Assembly: GCA_964563335.1 (NCBI GenBank)
Contig: CAZLWL010000002.1
Location: 14,708-78,707, forward strand
Reading direction: 5' to 3'
DNA from: QNBT01 sp964563335
GTDB lineage: Bacteria > Planctomycetota > Phycisphaerae > Sedimentisphaerales > Anaerohalosphaeraceae
Length of the DNA: 64,000 nt
Both the position numbers and the translations under genes were made by a program. Shown piece by piece: positions 35,773-43,837 of this stretch (within the stretch, counting starts at the first letter, position 1; every line of letters starts with the position of its first letter). The notes under the pieces are model-generated. The model worked only from the letters and a program-made list of their open reading frames with translations. It ran no database searches and was not told the origin of the DNA.

Positions 35773-38700
35773 TTTGTTGAATCCTCAATGATTGCGATTT
35801 CTTCTTCTGTCAGGTCGTAAAGTTCGTAAACGAGGTTGTCGATTTGTCGGTCGGTTGTATCTATCTGTCTTTTAAGGGCGGTTTTTTCGTGGCTGGTTTT
35901 GGCTTTAGCGAGTTTTTTATTCAAGTCTAACATAGCCTGGACAAGAAAAACCATTTTATCGTGACGTGATTTATCTTTCTTATCGGAAAAGTCAATGGTG
36001 CGGACGGGAATCGCATCGAGGTGCACTTTCTTAAGTTGAGCTATGCTTCGCCTGTTGGTTATGAGCCTGTTGCGGTAGTAAAAGGTTACAAACGTTGAGT
36101 TCAAGGTGCCGAGTAGGTACTTAAAGTCGAGGTCAGTTTGATTGTCGAAGAGGAAGTACAGAGACTGTTCAGGAAATATACCAGAATCATCAAGCGTGGC
36201 CAGAATTGTATCTCCTGTTTTTCGTAATAGCAGTTTTGGCTTGGCTCCCAGCTTGGTTTTGTCTTTGGTCCGGCCCGTAATGTTTTCTTTTCTGAAGTCA
36301 AACCAATAGTTGTTCTTGAAAGTATATCTGCCAATGCTATTTCCTTTAATGATCTTGATTTGTGTGTCGCTTACTTTAGAACTGGTAATGAGGCTTGACT
36401 TACCACCAAAACCGGATGTTGACTTGCAAATGTTACCCAGAGGGGCCAAGTTCGATAAACTTTCTATTTTCTTTATCAATTTCATTGCGCCAACACTGTC
36501 ACAGTATTGGAACGAGCAGTCTGGCAAGTTTTCAAATTCGAGTTGTGGAATCCTGAGCAGTTCGCATTTGTACTCCCCGATATCGACAGATAACTTTGGA
36601 TTGATCTTTGGGGTGCGATGCAGAATAAACATCAGAGTATCGGCAGTAACGCTGGGGAATGGAACTCGGTAGATTAGCGAAATAATCTGGGATTCCTTTA
36701 ATATTCGCTTCCGAAGCTCGATGAATTGAGAATTGAATCCCAATCGGTCAGGGACGATGTAGCCAAAGTAGGCACCGACGGCGAGCAGGTTAAGTGCTTG
36801 GGCTACAAAGTATTCATACATGTTTGGCATGTATGTGTTGCCAGAAAATTTGCGGACTAAATAATGGATATCGGTCTTGGGGTAGATTCCCGCGCCAAAT
36901 TTTCCGGTCAGCGAAATCCACGGTGGGTTTCCGATGACGGCGTCGAAGCCGGGGTTTTTTCGTTTGAGGATTTTGGGGAATTCTTTTTTCCAGTCGAAGG
37001 CGTTTATTTTGTATCGTTCTTCTTCATCGAACATTGTGAGTTGTTTTCCTTCGTAGAAGTCGGGGGCGATGAGGGAATTGCCACATTTGATATTATTGCC
37101 GAGGTCGGGAAGGGCACGCTCTTTGTGGAAGAGGACGAGTTGGGCCTGGCCTTCGAGGACTTTTAGGAGCAGCGAGAGTTTTGTTACCTCGACGGCTTGT
37201 GAGTCTATATCGACGCCGAAGATGTTGTTTAAGAGGATTCGTTTTCTTTCGGCAATGGTAAGTTTATAATTTGGAGAAGTATGTAGCCGCTGGGCGGATT
37301 GATTATTAGATTCCTCGCCTGCGCGATGCTGCGCATCGCTTGGCTCGGAATGACGGTGGGGACTAGAATGGTCGGAGTGGGAGGGGGTTTGGTAGAGCCT
37401 TGGGTTTCGGCCTTTGGTGTATTTGGAGGGGTTGTTTTCGGTGTAGTATTTTAAGTGCCAGTCGAGCAGGTATTGGTATGCGGTGATTAGAAAAGAGCCT
37501 GAGCCACAGGCAGGGTCTAATATGCGCAAGCGGGAAACTTGCGCAGGAGTTTTGAATTTTGATCCTTCGACTCCTTCGGTTGCACTCCCTTCGGCTGCGC
37601 TCAGGACAGGCAGGGCAGGGTTTTTAGTTGAGGAATCGCTGCGCGATGGAATTTGAATAGATTCCTCGGCAAGCTCGGAATGACCTGGACCCCGGCTCGG
37701 TGGCCGGGGTGACAAGGGGTTCAAAGGCCGGGGGGACAATCCTGTGCCGGAATGAGTTACGGTTGTGTCAATATCGCCGATGAGTTTGCCAACGGTGTTT
37801 TTTACGATGTAATCGACTATGTATGAGGGGGTGTAATAGACTCCGCCTGCCTTTTTTACTTCGGGTTTGTATTCTATCCTTGCCCGGTGGCCCGATGTCA
37901 GGGTGATGACTTTACCAAGGAACTGTTCATATATCTGGCCCAGGATTTCGGCAGGCAGGACGGCGAATTCGTAGGGGCTGTCGGGATAATAAAGGGACTT
38001 GATGATGTCTTTTAAGGGTTTATCGTCGATTGTAAGTGTCGGTGTAAGATCGTCGGGTTCATCGCGGTCAGGCTCTTTGTGAAAGTGGAAGAGGCCTGAG
38101 TTGTAGCGGTCATCGGCCTTTTCAAAGAGTTTGAAGAGCCGCAGGTACGTATCGGGGCCGGAGGTTGTGGCGAGAAGCTCGCTGTAACGTTCGATGCCGC
38201 GGTCTTCAGCTATACGCAAGAATATGATTCGGTCGATAGTGCGCTGGACGGCAAAGTTTAACCGGCGATTGGTGAGGGAAGGATTACGCACAGCAATGTT
38301 ACGTGCTATTATGTCGCGCCAGGTTTCGATTTCGTTAAGGAAAGCGGTGTCGACTTCGGCGGTTCCTTTTTTTCGCCTTGCAGATTTGGCGTATTTGTCG
38401 AACGAGCCTTTGAGGATGGCATCTTTTGAGAATACAGAGGCGATTTCGTCCCAGCGGTCGGGGTATTCGGTGTATTTTATGTATTTAATGCGTGCGGCGG
38501 ATGAGCGGTCGGCTTTTACGGGTCGTACGCGGCAGTCATAAACGGCGAACTCCTCAAAATCGGTGAGGACAGAGAGCGGCAGTTTGGCCGACCATGCGTA
38601 ACGTCGGAGTTGAAAAGCGGGGTGCGGAGCATCCTTGATACTGACCGAGGGCTTTTTCGCTTCAACGAAGAATTTGCGTGTTCCGCCGATGCGGAAACAA

Positions 38701-38930
38701 TAGTCGGGGGCTTTTGTGGCGGAGCCGATTCTGATGGAGTCTTCGTGGATAACATCCTTGTAAGCCTCGGCAAGACCGGCGGTGTTGTTTACGTCCCAGC
38801 CGAGGGCCATGAAGAACGGGTCAACAAACTCGTGGCGGAGTTGAGTTTCGTTATACTCGGGGTCTTTGTAGGCTTCGATGTTGCGGTCGAAGGTTTCTAT
38901 GAGTCTTGTGACCTGTTCGGGAACGTTCAT
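35769..38930 (-). CDS. Type IIG restriction-modification enzyme (Eco57I-like)
   Basis: 1053-residue fused nuclease-methyltransferase. N-terminal PD-(D/E)xK nuclease: D76 in KAPDYCFR and E90-A-K92 in FFVEAKK. Helical linker, then an N6-adenine methyltransferase with motif I DPACGSGSF (from D472) and motif IV NPPW (668-671). The C-terminal third is the target-recognition region. Two low-complexity segments (about residues 391-465 and 513-550) are translated dispersed repeats (HSELAEES, LPVLSAAEGSATEGVEGSK, HSEPSDAQHRAGEES) absent from normal relatives, which run on directly (NPRLYQT to AERKRILLNNIFGVDID). Whether the enzyme tolerates them is unknown. Confidence 0.9.
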   Translation of the reverse strand: MNVPEQVTRLIETFDRNIEAYKDPEYNETQLRHEFVDPFFMALGWDVNNTAGLAEAYKDVIHEDSIRIGSATKAPDYCFRIGGTRKFFVEAKKPSVSIKDAPHPAFQLRRYAWSAKLPLSVLTDFEEFAVYDCRVRPVKADRSSAARIKYIKYTEYPDRWDEIASVFSKDAILKGSFDKYAKSARRKKGTAEVDTAFLNEIETWRDIIARNIAVRNPSLTNRRLNFAVQRTIDRIIFLRIAEDRGIERYSELLATTSGPDTYLRLFKLFEKADDRYNSGLFHFHKEPDRDEPDDLTPTLTIDDKPLKDIIKSLYYPDSPYEFAVLPAEILGQIYEQFLGKVITLTSGHRARIEYKPEVKKAGGVYYTPSYIVDYIVKNTVGKLIGDIDTTVTHSGTGLSPRPLNPLSPRPPSRGPGHSELAEESIQIPSRSDSSTKNPALPVLSAAEGSATEGVEGSKFKTPAQVSRLRILDPACGSGSFLITAYQYLLDWHLKYYTENNPSKYTKGRNPRLYQTPSHSDHSSPHRHSEPSDAQHRAGEESNNQSAQRLHTSPNYKLTIAERKRILLNNIFGVDIDSQAVEVTKLSLLLKVLEGQAQLVLFHKERALPDLGNNIKCGNSLIAPDFYEGKQLTMFDEEERYKINAFDWKKEFPKILKRKNPGFDAVIGNPPWISLTGKFGAGIYPKTDIHYLVRKFSGNTYMPNMYEYFVAQALNLLAVGAYFGYIVPDRLGFNSQFIELRKRILKESQIISLIYRVPFPSVTADTLMFILHRTPKINPKLSVDIGEYKCELLRIPQLEFENLPDCSFQYCDSVGAMKLIKKIESLSNLAPLGNICKSTSGFGGKSSLITSSKVSDTQIKIIKGNSIGRYTFKNNYWFDFRKENITGRTKDKTKLGAKPKLLLRKTGDTILATLDDSGIFPEQSLYFLFDNQTDLDFKYLLGTLNSTFVTFYYRNRLITNRRSIAQLKKVHLDAIPVRTIDFSDKKDKSRHDKMVFLVQAMLDLNKKLAKAKTSHEKTALKRQIDTTDRQIDNLVYELYDLTEEEIAIIEDSTK
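37280..37395. repeat. Dispersed repeat in frame in the R-M gene (segment after motif I)
   Basis: On the minus strand the segment contains GTCATTCCGAGCCAAGCGAT and GCGAGGAATCT, the wording of the intergenic palindromic repeat. It lies between NPRLYQT and KLTIAERKR and adds about 38 residues without a frame break. Confidence 0.75.
37548..37760. repeat. Dispersed repeats in frame in the R-M gene (segment before motif I)
   Basis: At least two repeat units are fused here. Minus-strand wording includes GTCATTCCGAGCTTGCCGAG, GAATCT and CCTGAGCGCAGCCGAAGGGA. About 71 codons, no stop, ending directly before SRLRILDPACGSG. Confidence 0.75.
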
Positions 38931-39404
38931 AGCGCTTCAGCCTTTCCACTGTCTGCTACTATTGCAATTATACGAGTTTCAGCCATAAGGGCAAGATTAG
39001 TTTTTAGTAGTCAGTATATTGAGGTACAAAGGGACCCTTCGGCAAGTTCGGGATAAACAAAGACAGAAAGGACAGAGTTGGTAGTTCGTTGTTCGTAGCA
39101 GGAGAGGTTTTTTGTCGGCCTTTCAGGAACCCGGGGTTGCGCTTCACTTACCCTGGGCTACTTTCTTTCGCCCCGTTGGGGCTTTTTGTTTTTGGGAATG
39201 ACCCAAGATCCAGGGCTTTGCGGTGGGCTATATTATTTTGCCCCGTTGGGGGTGGTAAGGAGAATACGACGACGAAAATAAGTTGGTGATATAGAAACGA
39301 ATTTGCGGTGTGTATGCAGGGTCGGGCGGCTTGCGCCGCCGCGCTTCTGCAGGTATGTAATTGGGTAAGTGGGTAAGTAGGTGAAATGGGGTGGAAAATT
39401 TGTA
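38931..39404. other. Non-coding spacer with R-M promoter and repeats
   Basis: No gene seen. Contains the minus-strand promoter at 38967, an AGTTCGT run at 39078-39100, a stretch reading CCCGGGGTTGCGCTTCACTT (about 39129), and two copies of TTTCGCCCCGTTGGGG/TTTGCCCCGTTGGGG (39166, 39238). The first copy forms GCCCC/GGGGC followed by TTTTTG, so it could terminate. Confidence 0.6.
38967..38994 (-). promoter_or_regulatory. Candidate promoter of the R-M/HEPN operon
   Basis: On the minus strand TTGCCC, 16 bases, TATAAT; the -10 is perfect. It lies 37 bases before the R-M start codon at 38930. Confidence 0.45.
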
Positions 39405-39432
39405 TTGCAAACGGCGAAAAAGCCTCTATAAT
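39405..39432 (+). promoter_or_regulatory. Promoter of the TPR/alpha-CTD gene
   Basis: TTGCAA (39405-39410), 16-base spacer, TATAAT (39427-39432). The same TTGCAA-16-TATAAT layout is at 53144. The 5' leader to 39564 would be about 125 bases. Confidence 0.6.
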
Positions 39433-39563
39433 GCGATGCTTGAGCTAATTATGAGCAGGCAGGGTGATTCGTCAGAGTTGGCGCGGGCGGAACGATTTGA
39501 TACCCGCCTGCGCGGGCACAAGCATTTTAGATTGGATATTGGGTTTGTAAGGAGTGTGGTCTT

Positions 39564-40859
39564 ATGGTGGCAATAGCAGAAGTAAAAGTTGATTTGTTCG
39601 GTGCCGAGCTTCCCGGTCTTGATGAGCTTAAGAAGCTTTCATCATACGTTAACAGCAGTGAAATTAATAAGATAGCTTTTACCGACAAGGTTGCCCGGAA
39701 CCTGGATAACCCGCTGGCGGCGGGGGTCGGCCTTGTGATACTCGGCAGAGACGCCGAAGCGGTCGAGAAGCTGCAAGAAGGTGGGGACTGCAAAGAGAAG
39801 TTCATGTATCTTGGTTATGCGTATCGGCGGATGAGGATGTTCGATGAGGCGCTGGCCAGCTTTGGCAAGGCGGGTAAGAAGCGGGCGGATTCACTGATGG
39901 TATCGCTTGAAAGGGCTGCTACGCTGCGCAAGGCTGGAAGGCTTGACGAGGCGTCAGATGTGCTTGAAGGATGCACCAATTTTGAGAAGGTCAGCGCGGA
40001 ATATCATTATCAGCTCGCCCGGCTTGGGGACGCGCAAGGACAATACGACGAGGCGATAGCGAATTATGAACTTGCCATAGAACTGGACCCTGCGCACCAG
40101 CAGGCCCTTTTCTACCTTGCTTACGCATGCGATTTGCGTGGTGATGACGAGGCGTCGATAGACTATTACAAGCAGATCACCAGGACGGCGCCGGTTTACG
40201 TAAATGCAGTCCTTAATCTTGCAGTGCTGTATGAAGATGCGGGCCAGTGCGACAAGGCAATGGATTGTGTGGAGACGGTGTTGGAATCGCATCCGAATCA
40301 CAAGAAGGCGCTGCTGTTTGCCAAAGACATCAGCAGCTCAATGGTGATGGTGTATGATGAGGAGAAGGAGAAATGGCGTGACAGGCAGAGCCGTATCCTC
40401 GGGATCCCGATTTCCGATTTTGAGCTTTCCGTTCGCAGCCGAAACTGTCTGAAGATGATGGGTATTTTTACGATAGGCGATCTTTTGAGAACTACCGAGG
40501 CTGAACTTCTGGCTTATAAGAACTTCGGGGAGACTTCGCTGGTGGAGATAAAGAAGATTCTGGATACGAAGGGCTTGACGTTGGGGATGGCCCTGGAAGG
40601 TCAAGAGGGCGACGCGGGAGAAGATGAAGTTGCCGAGGAGGAGACAAATGAAGAACTGCTGAACAAATCGGTGGATGATATAGAAGTGTCGGTTCGGGTA
40701 CGGAGGGCATTGACAAAGCTGGGAATTGAAACGTTGGCTGAATTGGTCAGCAAGACGGAAGCGGAGTTGTTGGGCTGCAAGAATTTCGGGGTAACGAGCC
40801 TGAATGAAGTGAAGGAACGCCTGACTAGTTATGGGCTGAGCCTGCGGCAACTGAAATAG
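39564..40859 (+). CDS. TPR protein with two RNA-polymerase alpha-CTD domains
   Basis: 431 residues. Residues about 60-255 are TPR helices (KFMYLGYAYRRMRMFDEALA, YDEAIANYELAIELDPAHQQ). Residues about 285-345 are an alpha-CTD (LSVRSRNCLKMMGIFTIGDL, NFGETSLVEIKKIL), with R291, N294, the Gly of NFG and the Ser of TSL matching the UP-element contacts R265, N268, G296 and S299 of E. coli alpha. Residues about 372-431 are a second, more divergent alpha-CTD (VSVRVRRALTKLGIETLAEL). It has AGGAG 9 bases before the ATG and its own promoter. It could bridge promoter DNA and protein partners (inference). Confidence 0.88.
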   Translation: MVAIAEVKVDLFGAELPGLDELKKLSSYVNSSEINKIAFTDKVARNLDNPLAAGVGLVILGRDAEAVEKLQEGGDCKEKFMYLGYAYRRMRMFDEALASFGKAGKKRADSLMVSLERAATLRKAGRLDEASDVLEGCTNFEKVSAEYHYQLARLGDAQGQYDEAIANYELAIELDPAHQQALFYLAYACDLRGDDEASIDYYKQITRTAPVYVNAVLNLAVLYEDAGQCDKAMDCVETVLESHPNHKKALLFAKDISSSMVMVYDEEKEKWRDRQSRILGIPISDFELSVRSRNCLKMMGIFTIGDLLRTTEAELLAYKNFGETSLVEIKKILDTKGLTLGMALEGQEGDAGEDEVAEEETNEELLNKSVDDIEVSVRVRRALTKLGIETLAELVSKTEAELLGCKNFGVTSLNEVKERLTSYGLSLRQLK

Positions 40860-40907
40860 AGGCAGGTATTGTGGACAGCAGAAGCGCGGTTTTGGCAGGA
40901 GTGAAAG

Positions 40908-42164
40908 TTGCCCATAGCTGGAAAAACCATTTTTAAGCGCAAGTCGGTGGCAGTACGGGTATTGGTGGGGGTGTTTGTGTGCCTTTTGGTGGGATGTGAG
41001 AAACGGGAGCTGATAGAGCCGACACCGGGTATGGATATCTCCGAGCGGTTGTGGATGAGGGTATTGCTGTTTGAGGACGTCAGTGGGTGCACCCTGTCGG
41101 CCCAGCGTGGTCTCATCGCGGTCGATGCGGCGACATGGTCCAGGGCGGATTTCGGGAAAAAGGGCAGAACTGTTGAGGTTGGCTTGTCAGCGGGCCGGAT
41201 TGTTGTTGGGGGTAAACTGCTCGGGCGCGAGGTGGTAATCCAGCCGAGGAGGCCGTTTGTGGTGACGATAAACGTGGCTCGCTATCGCGGGAATCTGAGA
41301 CTGATAGTTGGAGCGGACGGGCAGTCCTTTGATGTGATAAACGTGGTTCCGGTGGAGGCATATCTTGCAGGTGTAGTAGGTTCGGAGATGCCGAGTTACT
41401 GGGAGCCGGAGGCCTTGAAGGCGCAGGCGATAGCAAGCAGGACGTACGGTCTGTTCATCAAGCGCAGGTTCGGGGCCGGACGCGGGTGGGACGTGCGAAA
41501 GACGCAGGCCAACCAGGTTTACGGCGGTGTGTCGGCTGAGTCGGCGACGGTTTGGGCTGCGGTCAACGAAACAGCGGGTAAGGTTTTGACGTGTAGAGGA
41601 GTTGACGGCCAAGAGGGGATATTCCCGACTTACTTCAGCTCGACGTGTGGGGGGCATACTCAAAGCAGCAAGGACGTGTTTGGTGATTCTTACGAGGCAC
41701 TCGTGGGTGTGAGTTGTGTGTATTGCCGGGATGTGGCTAAGATGAGTTTTTATTTCTGGCCGATGGCTGAGTTCGAGGCGCGTGAGGTGAGCGACAGGTT
41801 AATCAGACGCTACCCAAATCTGGCGGGGCTAAAGGAGATTGAAGTTATTGAGCCGTTTAAGGTGAGTGAGTACGGCAGGTTCGGGCGAATCACTTCAGCG
41901 CGACTGATTGGCGGGGATGGCAAGAGCGGGTATTTGCGAGGTGAAGATTTGCGGCTTACGGTTGACCCGAGCGGTACGAAAATCAGGAGTGCGGCGTGTG
42001 AAATAATGAAGGTGGGGGACAAGTTCAGATTTTATGCTGGCAGAGGATATGGTCACGGTGTGGGGATGTGCCAGTGCGGTGCAGAGGGAATGGCCAGGAG
42101 AGGTAAGAGCAGCGAGGAGATACTGAGGTATTACTATCCCGGCTCAAAGATTATGAGGAATTGA
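40908..42164 (+). CDS. SpoIID/LytB-domain lipoprotein
   Basis: 418 residues. Lipoprotein signal (VLVGVFVCLLVGC, Cys at about residue 29) then a SpoIID domain: VVPVEAYLAGVVGSEMPSYW, EALKAQAIASRTYGLFIKRR, YFSSTCGGHTQSSKDVFGDS and GRGYGHGVGMCQCGAEGMAR. In sporulating bacteria SpoIID is a peptidoglycan lytic transglycosylase; planctomycetes do not form endospores, so this is probably cell-wall remodelling. The start is TTG with GGCAGGAG ideally placed. The stop overlaps the earliest possible tgt start. Confidence 0.9.
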   Translation: MPIAGKTIFKRKSVAVRVLVGVFVCLLVGCEKRELIEPTPGMDISERLWMRVLLFEDVSGCTLSAQRGLIAVDAATWSRADFGKKGRTVEVGLSAGRIVVGGKLLGREVVIQPRRPFVVTINVARYRGNLRLIVGADGQSFDVINVVPVEAYLAGVVGSEMPSYWEPEALKAQAIASRTYGLFIKRRFGAGRGWDVRKTQANQVYGGVSAESATVWAAVNETAGKVLTCRGVDGQEGIFPTYFSSTCGGHTQSSKDVFGDSYEALVGVSCVYCRDVAKMSFYFWPMAEFEAREVSDRLIRRYPNLAGLKEIEVIEPFKVSEYGRFGRITSARLIGGDGKSGYLRGEDLRLTVDPSGTKIRSAACEIMKVGDKFRFYAGRGYGHGVGMCQCGAEGMARRGKSSEEILRYYYPGSKIMRN

Positions 42165-42172
42165 TAAGAGGT

Positions 42173-43300
42173 ATGGCAGGGTTCGAGGTAATCAGTCGAG
42201 TCAAGGACTGCGGCGCTCGTCGCGGCAGGCTTCGTACGGCGCACGGCCAGGTGGAGACGCCGGTGTTTATGCCGGTTGGGACGTACGGCGCGGTGAGAGG
42301 TCTTACGCCGAGACAGTTGGAAGAGACGGGCAGCGAGATATTGTTAGCGAATACATACCATATACTGCTTCGGCCGGGGGTAGAGGCGGTGGAAGAACTG
42401 GGTGGTCTGCATAAGGTGATGGGCTGGGAGGGGCCGATACTTACCGACAGCGGGGGATATCAGATTTTCTCGCTGAGCAGTCTGAATCGAATCGGCGACG
42501 GAGGCGTTGAGTTTTGCAGTCATATTGACGGTGCGAAGATGTACTTAGACGCAAAAACGGTAACCGAGGCGCAAAATAGACTTGGCGCAGATATAATCAT
42601 GTGCTTTGATGAATGTGCGAGTTATGGGTGCGGGCGTGATAAGCTTGAAAAGGCGGTCGGGCGGACTATCAGGTGGGCTCATGAATGTAAGGAATCTCAC
42701 AAGAGGGCCGACCAGTTGCTATTTGGTATTGTGCAGGGGGGTGTTGACTTAGAGCTGCGAGGGTATTGCGTGAGCGAGCTATGTAAGCTGGATTTTGACG
42801 GTTATGCAATCGGCGGCTTGAGTGTTGGGGAAGGTCATGATAAGATGGTCAGTACGGCCGAGTACACGGCGGGGCTTTTGCCGGCTGAGGCGCCGAGGTA
42901 TTTGATGGGCGTTGGGATGCCGGCGGACATTATCGCCGCGGTTCGGGCGGCTGTGGATATGTTTGACTGTGTTCTGCCGACGAGAAACGGACGCAACGCC
43001 TTTGCCTTTACAAGTGACGGGCCTGTGCGGTTGAGGAATAATGCGAATATCAGTGACAGCCGACCGATTGAGGCTGATTGTGGGTGCTACTGCTGCCGGC
43101 GGTTTGGCAGAGGGGCTTTGAGGCATTTTTTCAACGTCGGCGAGATGCTTGGGCCGATCCTGGTGTCAATACACAATATAACGTTTTATCAGCGATTGAT
43201 GAGCGAGATCAGGGAAAGGATAGAAGAAGGGACGTTCTGCGACTGGGCCGAGCAACAGATTGCGGAAGACAAATTTGCCACGGTGGATGTTCGGAGTTGA
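42173..43300 (+). CDS. tgt: tRNA-guanine transglycosylase
   Basis: Exchanges G34 for a queuosine precursor in GUN-anticodon tRNAs. 375 residues from the ATG at 42173; a TTG at 42161 is also possible. Visible: nucleophile/base-pocket blocks LTDSGGYQIFSL and FDCVLPTRNGRNAFAFT, the GIVQGG loop, and the zinc site CGCYCCRRFGRGALRHFF. Order tgt-yajC-secD-secF is conserved in many bacteria and is kept here. Confidence 0.96.
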   Translation: MAGFEVISRVKDCGARRGRLRTAHGQVETPVFMPVGTYGAVRGLTPRQLEETGSEILLANTYHILLRPGVEAVEELGGLHKVMGWEGPILTDSGGYQIFSLSSLNRIGDGGVEFCSHIDGAKMYLDAKTVTEAQNRLGADIIMCFDECASYGCGRDKLEKAVGRTIRWAHECKESHKRADQLLFGIVQGGVDLELRGYCVSELCKLDFDGYAIGGLSVGEGHDKMVSTAEYTAGLLPAEAPRYLMGVGMPADIIAAVRAAVDMFDCVLPTRNGRNAFAFTSDGPVRLRNNANISDSRPIEADCGCYCCRRFGRGALRHFFNVGEMLGPILVSIHNITFYQRLMSEIRERIEEGTFCDWAEQQIAEDKFATVDVRS

Positions 43301-43376
43301 ATCGTGAAGTGAGGAAGTGAGCGACCTGAATATTGAGCAAAGAAATTTAGACTTTAAGTCAAAAGGAGAAATTAGA

Positions 43377-43793
43377 ATGAATAATTTGTATATTTTGGCG
43401 GCGGCCGGCGAAGGTGAAATCATCAGCAGTGAAAGTACGGAAGGAGCGACTGAACCGATTACCACTCAGGACGGTTCAAACGCGGATGGTGCGAAAGAAG
43501 CTGCTCCGAGACCACTATCATCACCGATAATGCAGTTTTTGCCGTTGATCCTGATTTTTGTCGTGATGTATATGTTTCTTTTCAGGGGTCCGAAGAAGAA
43601 ACAACAGCAGCATCAGAAGATGGTTCAGTCGCTGCGCAGAAACGACAAGGTACGAACGATTGGAGGTATTCTTGGAACTGTGATCGACATAAAGGATGAT
43701 GAGATTACGCTCAAGGTGGATGAGTCAAGCAACACGAAGATAAAGGTGACACCGAGCGCGATAAGTAAAACCCTGTCTGACGAGCTTAATTGA
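43377..43793 (+). CDS. yajC: Preprotein translocase subunit YajC
   Basis: SecDF accessory membrane protein, 138 residues. One membrane helix (IMQFLPLILIFVVMYMFLFR) then KMVQSLRRNDKVRTIGGILG TVIDIKDDEITLKVDE. It has a longer acidic N-terminus than E. coli YajC. AAAAGGAGAA lies before the ATG at 43377; an in-frame TTG/GTG extension to 43317 is unlikely. Confidence 0.93.
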   Translation: MNNLYILAAAGEGEIISSESTEGATEPITTQDGSNADGAKEAAPRPLSSPIMQFLPLILIFVVMYMFLFRGPKKKQQQHQKMVQSLRRNDKVRTIGGILGTVIDIKDDEITLKVDESSNTKIKVTPSAISKTLSDELN

Positions 43794-43837
43794 TAGTGAG
43801 TTAAATTTTTCGAAAGTTGATTGCCGGGAAAGAGGTC

